A stretch of 8,588 bases of DNA from Alphaproteobacteria bacterium (GCA_020442505.1 JAGRJZ010000166.1:1-8588), one strand, 5' to 3'. Shown: positions 1 to 7,667, counted from the first letter of the stretch. Notes: a model not told the origin generated them from the sequence alone. Made by a program: numbers and translations.

Positions 1-589
1 CGTCGGTCAGGTTGACGGCGTTGCTTGCCCCAACCATCACCAGCAGTGCCCAGGGAATAAAAAACCAGCCCAGATTGATAAAAAAGTGCTTGAGGAACGG
101 AATGGCCACGGCCGTTTCGATATCAGCCGGCAAGGCTTGCATAATGCCCCAGGTCGCAATCCCGCCGATCACGAACTGGCCCAGCAGCTTCAGCTTTCCC
201 GGCAGGCCTTTGGAGTTCTTTTTTGAGACCTTCAGATAATCGTCCGCGAAGCCCAGCGCGCCGTATCCGACCATCACCAGAACCGCATACCACACCAGTG
301 GATTGGTCAGATCGGACCAAAGCAGCGTCGATAAGGTCACGGAGACCAGAATCATCAGCCCGCCCATGCTCGGCGTGCCGGCCTTATGGGCGTGGGTATC
401 CTCCAGATATTCGCGCACATTACTTGCGCCCGCTTGCAGGGTCTTGAGCCACTGGATCATCGCCGGACCGATCAGAAAGCTGATCAGCAGGGCCGTCATG
501 ACCGCCGCGCCGCCCCGGAAGGTCAAATACCGGAACAGGTTGAAAATAATATAGTCATCGCCCAAAGGGGCCAGAAGGTTATAGAGCAT
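1..589 (-). CDS. mraY: MraY, phospho-N-acetylmuramoyl-pentapeptide transferase (5' part, cut by window edge)
   Basis: MraY transfers phospho-MurNAc-pentapeptide from UDP to undecaprenyl phosphate at the inner face of the membrane, giving lipid I. I translated the minus strand from the ATG at 587-589 and obtained 196 codons without a stop before the left edge; the family is usually about 360 residues, so roughly the last 45% is missing. Visible family motifs are HKAGTPSMGG (residues 68-77), the aspartate pair in GFADDYLK (D116, D117) that lies in the active site, and NAVNLTD (190-196). Several hydrophobic membrane segments alternate with these loops. The start codon directly follows the TAA of the upstream hydrolase gene (TAAATG), with a modest AAAGG ribosome site inside that gene, so translation is probably coupled. 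In most relatives mraY follows murF directly; here a hydrolase gene lies between. No broken or missing motif is seen in the part present. Confidence 0.97.
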   Translation of the reverse strand, partial: MLYNLLAPLGDDYIIFNLFRYLTFRGGAAVMTALLISFLIGPAMIQWLKTLQAGASNVREYLEDTHAHKAGTPSMGGLMILVSVTLSTLLWSDLTNPLVWYAVLVMVGYGALGFADDYLKVSKKNSKGLPGKLKLLGQFVIGGIATWGIMQALPADIETAVAIPFLKHFFINLGWFFIPWALLVMVGASNAVNLTD

Positions 590-1342
590 TTAAAACCTTT
601 CAAACCATTCAGCCGTATAATCCAAAAGCGTATCGCATGTATCGCCGTTGTTAAAACAATGATCCGCGCCGTCCACAACTTTCCGCTCGTTCAACGGATG
701 CCCGGCGGAGTGGTAAGAATGTTTGTCGTGAATGAAAAACTGGTCCTTCGCCCCCGCGCTTATAACCTGAATCGGCACGTTGAGGCTTTCGGACAAAGCC
801 AGACAGGATTTTTCGTCGTAAAGCCGGGATTCAGAAACCATCTCCTGAGAGACAATCAGCCAGACGCCCCAGTCAAAATACGTCACACCGTTCTTTTGCC
901 GCAAAAAATCCGCGTCCCATATCCGCGGAAGGTCAAAGCTCGGGTCCCATAAGCTCAGTGCCGTTGCCTGTCTGGGCTGGGCCACCATGATGCTCGGTCC
1001 GCCATAGCTATGACCAATCAAGAATTTTTTCTTATAATCCGAGGCTTTTTCTTTCAGCACCGTTCTCACGTCATCCGCGTGAGTCTGTAAAGTGCAATAA
1101 AATAACCGCCGCGCTTTTTCTTCCCATGAATAAAGATTGAAACGAACGACGTCATATCCTCTCGCGGGAAAAAACTGCGCGGCCCTTTTGTAGCGATAAA
1201 GATCCCTATCCCCGCTCAGATCATGCACGATCACGATGCATTTGTCCGCGTTTCCGGATTCTTGCGCATAATTCGTCACGCCGTAGATCAAATGCCCGTC
1301 ATCGGTCGGGAGGGTCCATTTTTCTTCACGAACACTTTTCAT
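590..1342 (-). CDS. alpha/beta-hydrolase family protein inserted between the murF position and mraY
   Basis: This 250-residue protein has the layout of a small soluble alpha/beta-hydrolase. An N-terminal beta strand region ends in VIVHDLSGDRD (37-47, likely oxyanion-hole loop). The nucleophile elbow is GHSYGG with Ser112. An acidic residue follows in AGAKDQF (Asp200), and a histidine in DGADHCF (His228). The serine, aspartate and histidine appear in the usual order, so a working esterase, thioesterase or peptidase is plausible; the substrate cannot be told from sequence. I see no signal peptide or membrane segment, so it is probably cytoplasmic. The gene is lower in GC (about 45% in three sampled 60-base lines) than the cell-wall genes beside it, and it is not a usual member of this cluster, which suggests later arrival. 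The start is the first ATG of the frame; its ribosome site is weak. Its stop abuts the mraY start, so it is part of the transcript that expresses mraY. Confidence 0.85.
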   Translation of the reverse strand: MKSVREEKWTLPTDDGHLIYGVTNYAQESGNADKCIVIVHDLSGDRDLYRYKRAAQFFPARGYDVVRFNLYSWEEKARRLFYCTLQTHADDVRTVLKEKASDYKKKFLIGHSYGGPSIMVAQPRQATALSLWDPSFDLPRIWDADFLRQKNGVTYFDWGVWLIVSQEMVSESRLYDEKSCLALSESLNVPIQVISAGAKDQFFIHDKHSYHSAGHPLNERKVVDGADHCFNNGDTCDTLLDYTAEWFERF

Positions 1343-1484
1343 AGAAACACATCTTAATTCTTTGTTTTTATTAATATTTTTGCAATTCTTTAAGTTCGGT
1401 CGCCGTTCGGCTTACAAATGTCTTTTTCCTTGTTTTTCCAACAGGATAAACTATAGGCTTAAAATCCTAATTCTGCAACCCTTT
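1343..1484. other. AT-rich spacer between the MurF-like gene and the hydrolase gene
   Basis: This 142-base gap is the only sizeable break within the otherwise packed minus-strand operon. It is far richer in A and T than the genes on its right. It carries a promoter candidate just after the MurF-like stop and a leader of about 100 bases before the hydrolase start. A short CCGAACGG-type inverted element lies in the leader, but no T run follows it, so I see no terminator. Transcription from upstream could therefore run through. Confidence 0.6.
1450..1478 (-). promoter_or_regulatory. sigma70-type promoter candidate for the hydrolase gene and mraY onward
   Basis: On the minus strand TTGCAG (1473-1478) is followed after exactly 17 bases by TATAGT (1450-1455). 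This matches the -35/-10 consensus at 4 and 5 of 6 positions with ideal spacing. It lies just downstream of the MurF-like stop, in AT-rich DNA, so transcription would start near 1443. It could supply mraY and later cell-wall genes separately from the main mraZ promoter. Confidence 0.55.
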
Positions 1485-2612
1485 TTATCCTTCCGGCGCA
1501 CGCAGAACCTCCATGGTTAAATCACGTGTTTTGCTTAGCATCATTACGTCCCCCGGCGCCAGAATGTCAGGAACGATTTGTTGCATATCCGTTTGTATCA
1601 CGTTTTTACCCGTTCCCGGCGCGCGCGTATAGACCAGTCGCACATCCGCCGTATGGCCGGGCAGCGCCGCCCAATCCCCGCCCCAGTCATTCGCCGCTTC
1701 ATGGCTCAGATGACTCAGAATCGCGATCCGCTTGGCGCCACGACCTGGGTCCACCATCGCCAGCACCCGAAAGGCTTTGGTCGAACGGGCACAGGATACG
1801 CTCACCGTGTCGGACAACAACACAACCGGGTTTTCCTCCGCCGCGGCGCCGTAGCCGCGCGATTCCCGGCCTCTACTCCTCTCCAGCGCACGGGCCGCCT
1901 TCGGAAGATCCCCGCCCAACGCCGCCGTGACCTCCAGTGCCGCCAGCGCCTGAAGCGCGACGCCCCGCCCGGGCACCGGCAGGTTCAACACGATTTCCGT
2001 CTTCCCTACAAACGCACGCAGACGCGTGCCGTTCGCGGCCTCCAGATAAGCCTGCAAACGCACGGTTTCAAGCGCCTCGACCGCGAGCGGCGCGGACACG
2101 CTCAGCGACGTCGCGATCTCCATGGATTCACAGGACGATCCAGGCGCCTCCTCCAGCAAAACATAATCCGCACCGGGGGGCAACGCGGCCAGATCCGTCA
2201 TCATATGCCCGGCCGCCAGACGTACCGTTGCGACCGCGCCCACCGTCTGAAGCGCCGCGGCAAGCAAAGCGCCCAAGCCGTCCCGCGCCCTTCCTCGCAC
2301 GGAAATCCGACGAGCGCCGCAGCGTTTCAACCCGGCCGCCGCCAGACGGTGCAGCGCCGCCAGTGGATCGTCCACAATCATGAGCGGATGGGTTTTTTCC
2401 ATCCCCGCGGGCCAGATGCTCACTACGGCCCCCGCGGCGCCTCTTTCAAAGGCCTGCTTTAAATCGTCCCGACCCGATACGCCAAGCAGCACGAACAAGT
2501 CGCCCGGCCGCACGGATCCGGGCGCTGTCGCGATTCCCTGCGCTTGCCACGGCATGGTCGAAAGCCCGCCCGTGACGTTGTCCGCCTCTTTTGAAGACCA
2601 AAGACTTGTCAT
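1485..2612 (-). CDS. MurF-like protein at the murF position, lacking the ligase active-site motifs
   Basis: The position (directly after murE) and the N-terminal domain mark this as derived from MurF, the ATP-dependent ligase that adds D-Ala-D-Ala to UDP-MurNAc-tripeptide. Matching parts include SLW...TGG near the start, RPGDLFVLL (35-43), RGAAGAVV (57-64), VDDPLAALHRLA (80-91), and late pieces such as LPVPGRG (211-217), QALAALEVTAALG (221-233) and GDVMMLSKTRDLTME (354-368). The catalytic motifs are gone. The TGSxGKT ATP loop is replaced by RGRARDG (106-112), the DSR nucleotide-binding motif by ATAPG, the HN of the GRHN motif is lost, and YNANP is absent where residues 265-285 stand. The segment with the carbamylated lysine is largely deleted. 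The length is 375 against about 450-480 for MurF. The frame is open throughout, the GC matches its neighbours, and AGGAG sits six bases before the ATG, which itself follows the murE TAA without a gap. A pseudoenzyme or scaffold is my inference; slow decay of a redundant copy is the alternative. Confidence 0.8.
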   Translation of the reverse strand: MTSLWSSKEADNVTGGLSTMPWQAQGIATAPGSVRPGDLFVLLGVSGRDDLKQAFERGAAGAVVSIWPAGMEKTHPLMIVDDPLAALHRLAAAGLKRCGARRISVRGRARDGLGALLAAALQTVGAVATVRLAAGHMMTDLAALPPGADYVLLEEAPGSSCESMEIATSLSVSAPLAVEALETVRLQAYLEAANGTRLRAFVGKTEIVLNLPVPGRGVALQALAALEVTAALGGDLPKAARALERSRGRESRGYGAAAEENPVVLLSDTVSVSCARSTKAFRVLAMVDPGRGAKRIAILSHLSHEAANDWGGDWAALPGHTADVRLVYTRAPGTGKNVIQTDMQQIVPDILAPGDVMMLSKTRDLTMEVLRAPEG

Positions 2613-4058
2613 TTACATCTCCTTTATTGCTTTACGGACTTCGTCCGCGTCGTTAAACGGGTCCACCCGGTCCTGAAAAATCTGGCCTTCCTCGTGCCCC
2701 TTCCCGGCCACCAGCAAGACATCCCCGGCGGCCAGCATCTCTACCCCGGCCTTGATTGCATCCCGCCGATCATCGACCTCCCGCGCCCCGGTGCCGCCCC
2801 CCGCCAGAACAGCGGCGCGGATGGCGGCCGGATCCTCTCCGCGGGGATTGTCGTCCGTGACGATCACATGATCGGCCAGATCGGTCGCTATGCTCCCCAT
2901 CAGGGGTCGTTTGCCCTTGTCCCGGTCGCCCCCGCAACCGAAAAGGCAGATCAACCGCCCCGGCGTATGAGGACGCAGCGCGCGCAAAACCATTGCAAGC
3001 GCGTCGGGCGTATGGGCGTAATCGACATAGACCGCCCCCGTCGGATGACCGGGGATCAGCTCCAACCGGCCCGGCGGACGCTTGAGAGCAGGAAGAAAAT
3101 CAAAAATACGATCCGTTTCGAATTTATTTTCTGCCATCGCCAGACCAACCGCGCACAAGACGTTCATCGCTTGGAATGCGCCGACCAGCGGCAGATGAAT
3201 CGTCCGCACCATGCCGTCGATCTGCAAGGTCACGTCCTGCCCGTCCGGCTTTGGATCGAGGGCGATGAGTTTAATTCCATCCCCCTGAAAACCATAGGAA
3301 ATCTCGCTCAAGCCCCGGCTTTTGACGATCGCATGAAGCGCCTCGTATTCCGGTACGTCGGCGTTCAGCACCGCTGCGCCCCCGTCTCTCAGAAGATCCG
3401 AAAACAGGCGCGCCTTCGCGGCCAGATAGCCCGCCATGTCCTCATGATAGTCCAGATGATCCCGAGACAAATTCGTAAAACCCGCCGCGGAGAGGGTCAG
3501 CCCGTCCAGGCGAAACTGGTCCAGGCCATGGCTGGACGCCTCGAGCGCCAGATGCGTCACACCCGCCGCAGCCATGTCCGCGACCATCGCGTGCAGCGCC
3601 ACCGGATCGGGCGTGGTCATCGCGCCGGGCCGCGTCATCCCGGCTCCCCGGACCCCGAGGGTCCCGAGCGAAGCAGCCTCCAGCCCGGCCATTTGCCAAA
3701 GCTGCCGAGTAAAATGCACAGTCGACGTCTTGCCGTTCGTCCCGGTCACCGCCGCGATATAGACAGGCTGAAGCCGGTAAAACCCCGCCGCCGCGAGCGC
3801 CAGATCACGATGCGGGTTGTCCGAGACGACCAGCGAAACGCGGGTATCGTCTGCGGGAAGCAGTGTCCCCGCCGGCCCCAGGATCGCCACCGCGCCGTTG
3901 CGAATAGCATCGGCGATGAAGGCCCGCCCGTCATATTTGCGCCCCGGCAGAGCCGCGAACAAGAACCCCGGACGCACCTGGCGGCTGTCTTGCGTGACCC
4001 CCCGAATTTCAGGATCATCACCGCCGCCCGGCAAAGACACTATATCACTCAGACGCAT
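2613..4058 (-). CDS. murE: MurE, UDP-MurNAc-L-Ala-D-Glu:meso-diaminopimelate ligase
   Basis: MurE adds the third amino acid to the UDP-MurNAc peptide in the cytoplasm, using ATP. All three Mur-ligase domains are present. The N-terminal UDP-binding part includes TQDSRQVRPG. The ATP loop is TGTNGKTS (about 105-112). LEASSHGL, NLSRDHLDYH and the lysine in YLAAKARLF (K215, expected to be carbamylated) follow. The C-terminal domain has DYAHTPDAL, GCGGDRDKGKRP, and DNPR (403-406), the signature for meso-diaminopimelate rather than lysine. The length of 481 residues is normal. The start is uncertain. The ATG at 4056-4058 gives MRLSDI, typical of the family, but GTG at 4062-4064 is better spaced from the AAGGAG site, and ATG codons ending at 4088 and 4082 are also in frame. 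Each choice overlaps the end of ftsI (by 14 to 44 bases), so coupling with ftsI is likely. Confidence 0.96.
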   Translation of the reverse strand: MRLSDIVSLPGGGDDPEIRGVTQDSRQVRPGFLFAALPGRKYDGRAFIADAIRNGAVAILGPAGTLLPADDTRVSLVVSDNPHRDLALAAAGFYRLQPVYIAAVTGTNGKTSTVHFTRQLWQMAGLEAASLGTLGVRGAGMTRPGAMTTPDPVALHAMVADMAAAGVTHLALEASSHGLDQFRLDGLTLSAAGFTNLSRDHLDYHEDMAGYLAAKARLFSDLLRDGGAAVLNADVPEYEALHAIVKSRGLSEISYGFQGDGIKLIALDPKPDGQDVTLQIDGMVRTIHLPLVGAFQAMNVLCAVGLAMAENKFETDRIFDFLPALKRPPGRLELIPGHPTGAVYVDYAHTPDALAMVLRALRPHTPGRLICLFGCGGDRDKGKRPLMGSIATDLADHVIVTDDNPRGEDPAAIRAAVLAGGGTGAREVDDRRDAIKAGVEMLAAGDVLLVAGKGHEEGQIFQDRVDPFNDADEVRKAIKEM

Positions 4059-5796
4059 GGACACCGCTCTCTCCTTCCACATGCACATATTGGCTGAGGG
4101 ACTCTGCCATATCCCCCCGGGCGGGATTCTCGGGGGCGATCCCCAACAGCGCGCCCATCGCCGCGATCACCTTTCCAACGGCAGGCGCCGCGACCCAGCC
4201 GCCCGTCGCATAGCCGAAGCTTTCCTTCGTGCCATGCGGGCCGTCCAGCATGATAAAGACCGCGTAACGCGGAGCGTCCATCGGGAAAAACCCGACAAAA
4301 GAGGAAATGAGATGTCGCCGGCTATAGCCCCCGGCGGCCGGTTGTTCCGCGGTTCCTGTTTTCCCGCCGACCATATAGCCGGGCACGTCGGCGTGTTTCC
4401 CGGTCCCCTGCGCAACCACCAACCGCAAAAGCTGGCGCATGCGGTGCGCGGTCTCGGGGGAAACGACGCGAACGGCCGTCTTGGCGCAGGGCGCCGGATC
4501 ACACACTTCCGCCCCCCGCCCCAGGATCAAGCGCGGCCGCACCAGCGTCCCGCCCCCGACGATGCTGGAGGCCGCCGCGACCATCTGCAACGGAGAGACC
4601 GCGATCCCGTGCCCGTAAGACGCTGTCAGCGTGTTGATATCCCGCCAGGGAGAGGGGATCAGCGGCGCCCCGACCTCGCCGATCTCAAGCCGTGCCGGTG
4701 AAAAAAGCCCCAGATCGCTATAAAACGCCTTCAACCGTTCCGTTCCCACGGCCTCCCCCATCAGTGCCGCGCCGATATTGGAGGAAACCATAAAGACCTC
4801 CGGCACGGTCAGCATCCGTTTTTCCGGGTGATAATCCGCGATCGTGAAACGGCCGACCTGAAGCGGGGCCCGCGCATCGAACTGACGCCCGAGCGATCCG
4901 CGCTGCGTGTCCAAAAGGGCTGCCGTCGAAAAAATCTTAAAGGTCGATCCCAACTCGTAAACCCCGAGGGTCAAGCGGTTGAACAACGCCGTCCGATCCG
5001 CCGTCCCCGGAAAATGCGGATCGAAATCCGGCCACGACACGGCCGCCAGGAGCTCTCCGGTTTCGATATCCAGAACGACGCCCGCCCCGCCGGTCGCGCT
5101 GAAGGTCCGGGCCGCGGCGCTTAGCTCCCGCCGCAAGATATGCTGAACCCGCACATCCAAAGTCAATTCCAGGGTTTTTTCGCCCGCGGCCAAAAGATTA
5201 TCAAAACTGCGCTCCACCCCGGCCAGCCCGCGCCCGTCCACGTCCGTATAGCCCACTATATGCGGGGCCAAATCGCCTTGCGGATAAATCCGGCGGTATT
5301 CGGTCTTGAACCCCAGCGCCGGAGAGCCTATCTCTAGCACCGCATATTGCTCGGCCGGGGTCAGGTTGCGTGACAGCCAGACAAAGCGCCCCTTGCGTTG
5401 CAGCCGTTGCAGCATATCTCCGTACGACACGTCCGGTAGAGCCCGCACCAATGCAGCGGCCAGCGCGGCCGGGTCCCGAACCAGCGCCGGATCGACGAAC
5501 AAGGACGGCGTTTCCAGCGACGTCGCCAACAACACGCCGTTCCGATCGACGATATTCGCCCGGGGAAGCGGATCAACGCTTTCGGCGAGCGTTGCGCCGA
5601 TCTCGACGCCCCCGTCTCTGCGAAAAGCGTCCCCCTGGATCACCGTCAAATCCACCAGCCGCGCGGCGATCAAGATAAACGCCAGCGCGAAGAAAGCCCC
5701 GAGCAACACCAGCCGCCCATGCGCCCGTTCCAGAGCCGACCGGCGGGAGCCGACGAGTTTCATGACATGACGGGCAAAGGGAAACGCGTTTTTCAT
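4045..5796 (-). CDS. ftsI: FtsI (PBP3), septal peptidoglycan transpeptidase
   Basis: FtsI is the class B penicillin-binding protein that cross-links new peptidoglycan at the division site, working with FtsW. The 583-residue protein has a short basic cytoplasmic tail, one membrane segment (about 28-47), a dimerisation/pedestal domain with the RxxxVDRNGVLLA motif (79-91), and a transpeptidase domain. The active-site motifs are STFK (284-287, acyl-enzyme Ser284), SSN (338-340) and KTGTAE (479-484); YGHGIAVSPLQM (394-405) is also typical. The start codon overlaps the ftsL stop as ATGA and has a GAGGG ribosome site; an internal ATG at residue 12 is less likely. Two nearby cysteines (C432, C437) lie in the periplasmic domain and could form a disulfide, which I mention only as a possibility. 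All motifs are intact. Confidence 0.97.
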   Translation of the reverse strand: MKNAFPFARHVMKLVGSRRSALERAHGRLVLLGAFFALAFILIAARLVDLTVIQGDAFRRDGGVEIGATLAESVDPLPRANIVDRNGVLLATSLETPSLFVDPALVRDPAALAAALVRALPDVSYGDMLQRLQRKGRFVWLSRNLTPAEQYAVLEIGSPALGFKTEYRRIYPQGDLAPHIVGYTDVDGRGLAGVERSFDNLLAAGEKTLELTLDVRVQHILRRELSAAARTFSATGGAGVVLDIETGELLAAVSWPDFDPHFPGTADRTALFNRLTLGVYELGSTFKIFSTAALLDTQRGSLGRQFDARAPLQVGRFTIADYHPEKRMLTVPEVFMVSSNIGAALMGEAVGTERLKAFYSDLGLFSPARLEIGEVGAPLIPSPWRDINTLTASYGHGIAVSPLQMVAAASSIVGGGTLVRPRLILGRGAEVCDPAPCAKTAVRVVSPETAHRMRQLLRLVVAQGTGKHADVPGYMVGGKTGTAEQPAAGGYSRRHLISSFVGFFPMDAPRYAVFIMLDGPHGTKESFGYATGGWVAAPAVGKVIAAMGALLGIAPENPARGDMAESLSQYVHVEGESGVHASE

Positions 5797-6239
5797 GGCG
5801 CGCCCTCAGTCCGGCCCAGATGATCCAGCAGATCCTGAAAATCCCTTTCCGGGGCAATCGTTTCGGCGGCTGTGGGCGCAGAAACCGGAACCACCGCAGA
5901 GGCTTGTTTTGCCACATACACAAAAGCAGGCTTGCGGGTCGGAAGCATGGGGACAAACGGATCGGGCAACGCAGCCACACCGGCAGCGACATACCCGGCT
6001 GTGGGCGCGCTCATCGCCAGAGACTCCCACGCCAGCGTCTCAAGCCGGGCCGGCCGGTTCAGATAATCCCACTCCGCCTGCAAAACGCGAATGGATTGCG
6101 TCTCGCGCAGCGCCGCGTAATAGAGCGCCCGCAACCGCACTTCGTCCTGCCGTACAGCCTGCGACGTCCAGAACAGCGCAACCCCGGACAAAACCGCTGC
6201 AGCCACACCCAAAAAGACGGACAAACGGAGCAGCTTCAT
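5793..6239 (-). CDS. ftsL: FtsL-type cell division protein
   Basis: FtsL is a small bitopic membrane protein that joins FtsB and FtsQ and helps activate FtsWI at the septum. The 148-residue product has a short N-terminal stretch, one membrane segment (about 5-27) and a periplasmic helix likely to form a coiled coil (about 30-72). The helix includes the alphaproteobacterial FtsL signature EWDYLNRPARLE (56-67). The tail after residue 75 is rich in Ala, Pro and Val, looks unstructured, and ends in an acidic helical piece (RDFQDLLDHLGR); it makes the protein longer than E. coli FtsL (121 residues). It lies between rsmH and ftsI, with 4-base ATGA overlaps on both sides and a strong GGGGAGGG ribosome site. 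Sequence identity among FtsL proteins is low, so the call rests on the signature, topology and position together. Confidence 0.92.
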   Translation of the reverse strand: MKLLRLSVFLGVAAAVLSGVALFWTSQAVRQDEVRLRALYYAALRETQSIRVLQAEWDYLNRPARLETLAWESLAMSAPTAGYVAAGVAALPDPFVPMLPTRKPAFVYVAKQASAVVPVSAPTAAETIAPERDFQDLLDHLGRTEGAP

Positions 6240-7204
6240 GCGACGACCCTCCCCTTCTGATCCGTCCGGATTCCGGCGCGCAGACGAGCGGAACGCGAGC
6301 GAGGATTGCCCGCGACCTCCGCATCGGAGGGAAACACAGCCTTCCGGAACGGCAGCGTAAAAAGAGTGGGGGCACGCCGCCCGGCATCCGGCAGATGACG
6401 CGACGGCGCGGAGCGCCGCCCGCTGGCTTCTTGCAAAAATCGTTTAACGATCCCGTCTTCCAGCGAATGAAAGGCGACGACCACGAGCCGCCCGCCGGGA
6501 TTCAAAAGCTCCGCGGATTCGTCCAGCAACGTCTCGATCTCGGCCATTTCGGCGTTCACATGAATACGCAAGGCCTGAAAGCTGCGGGTGGCCGGATCGC
6601 TCTGATCCTTGGGTGTGCGCGGCAGAACGCTCCGGATAATTTCCGCCAGCGCCGTCGTCGTTTCGATCCGGGCCTGCTTGCGCGCCGCCACAATGGCCCT
6701 TGCGATCCGGCGGGATTTACGCTCATCCCCGTAGCGATAAAGAATATCGGCGATTTCCTCTTCCGGATAGGAATTCACGACGTCGGCCGCGCTTTCCCCT
6801 CCGCCATGCTGGTCCATCCGCATGTCGAGCGGCCCGTCGAAGCGAAAGGAAAACCCACGCGCCGCACCGTCTAGCTGCATTGAGGAGACACCCAGATCGG
6901 CGACGATCCCATCCACCCGGTCGTAGCCAGCTTCCGCGGCCAGCGTCGCCGCCGCGCTAAACGGCCCGTGGCACAAGATCAGGCGATCGCCGTATCGTGC
7001 CTTCAGAGCCGCGCCGGCCGCCAGCGCCGTTTGATCCCGGTCGATCGCGATCACGGTACAGGCGGCGGACTCCAAAATCGCCCGCGTATAGCCCCCGGCG
7101 CCGAAGGTCGCGTCGATATAGACCGCCCCGTCCGCAGGCCGCAACACCGCCAGAACCTCTGCCAGCATCACGGGAATATGGTACGGCACAGCGGCGTTGG
7201 TCAT
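6236..7204 (-). CDS. rsmH: RsmH (MraW), 16S rRNA (cytosine1402-N4)-methyltransferase
   Basis: RsmH methylates N4 of C1402 in the ribosomal P site of 16S rRNA using S-adenosylmethionine. The 322-residue product starts at the ATG at 7202-7204, which overlaps the mraZ stop as ATGA and has a strong GGGGAGGGGAG ribosome site; a longer reading frame upstream is only read-through into mraZ in another frame. Family motifs are HIPVML (9-14), the SAM loop DATFGAGGYTRAIL (31-44), DLGVSSMQLD (103-112), RGFSFRFDGPLDMRMD (116-131), ALRIHVNAEM (211-220), VVAFHSLED (242-250) and the C-terminal NPRSRSARLRA (300-310). The length is normal for the family and nothing is missing. Confidence 0.97.
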   Translation of the reverse strand: MTNAAVPYHIPVMLAEVLAVLRPADGAVYIDATFGAGGYTRAILESAACTVIAIDRDQTALAAGAALKARYGDRLILCHGPFSAAATLAAEAGYDRVDGIVADLGVSSMQLDGAARGFSFRFDGPLDMRMDQHGGGESAADVVNSYPEEEIADILYRYGDERKSRRIARAIVAARKQARIETTTALAEIIRSVLPRTPKDQSDPATRSFQALRIHVNAEMAEIETLLDESAELLNPGGRLVVVAFHSLEDGIVKRFLQEASGRRSAPSRHLPDAGRRAPTLFTLPFRKAVFPSDAEVAGNPRSRSARLRAGIRTDQKGRVVA

Positions 7205-7656
7205 CGCTCCCCTCCCCTGGGCAGGGTCAGGCCCTTGGCCCGAATCTCCTCCCGCGCGTCGATCTTCCGCGCCTCGAAAGCGGCCGGCGCCCATAGCTGA
7301 AACTTTCGGCCCATTCCGACAAACGCGACCTGATCGCCGATCCCGCCGAAATCCATCAAATCCGGCGGCAGGATCACACGCCCCTCCCCGTCGAAGGGCA
7401 AGGGCGCGGCCTCCCCGAAGATCGCGGTGGCCAGATCGTCCTGCGCGGCGGAAAACAAATCGAAATGATCCAGGCGGGCGGAAATCTCCTCCATCGTGTC
7501 CATACCGAAACCTTCCAGACATTCATGCGCGTGAGAGCGGAACAACACGATCCCGGCAAAATCCTGTCCGGCCAAAGCCGCACGGAAGGAGGCCGGCACC
7601 GAGACCCGGCCCTTCTTATCGACTTTGTTGATGTAGGTTGACAGAAATAAGGACAT
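7201..7656 (-). CDS. mraZ: MraZ, transcriptional regulator of the dcw cluster
   Basis: MraZ is a ring-forming DNA-binding protein of the AbrB type that represses its own operon in E. coli. The 151-residue protein shows the two expected SpoVT/AbrB half-domains, around DKKGRVSVPASFR (13-25) and DGEGRVILPPDLM (89-101). I chose the ATG at 7654-7656, giving MSLFLSTYINKVD, because this is the family's usual N terminus and a GAGAGGGG ribosome site lies just before it; an in-frame ATG 14 codons upstream falls inside the repeated operator. It is the first gene of the operon. Its probable binding repeats lie directly upstream, so autoregulation is expected. Confidence 0.96.
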   Translation of the reverse strand: MSLFLSTYINKVDKKGRVSVPASFRAALAGQDFAGIVLFRSHAHECLEGFGMDTMEEISARLDHFDLFSAAQDDLATAIFGEAAPLPFDGEGRVILPPDLMDFGGIGDQVAFVGMGRKFQLWAPAAFEARKIDAREEIRAKGLTLPRGGER

Positions 7657-7667
7657 TTCCCCTCTCT

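Noticed and set aside
1343..1484. A terminator after the MurF-like gene
   Set aside because: The only inverted element is short and has no following T run.
1578..2462. 294-codon plus-strand open frame opposite the MurF-like gene
   Set aside because: Arg/Gln/Pro-rich product with no recognisable domain; explained by GC-biased codons of the minus-strand gene.
1485..2612. GKT (203-205) and GTGK (333-336) in the MurF-like protein as a displaced ATP loop
   Set aside because: Neither has the full glycine spacing of a P-loop, and both lie in the wrong place relative to the Mur-ligase fold.
2694..4097. 467-codon plus-strand open frame opposite murE
   Set aside because: It is a shadow of a GC-rich gene with clear MurE motifs; its product is rich in Arg, Pro, Gln and His with no domain, and no ribosome site was seen.
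3817..4701. 294-codon plus-strand open frame opposite murE and ftsI
   Set aside because: It spans two genes whose motifs are intact on the other strand; its composition is shadow-like.
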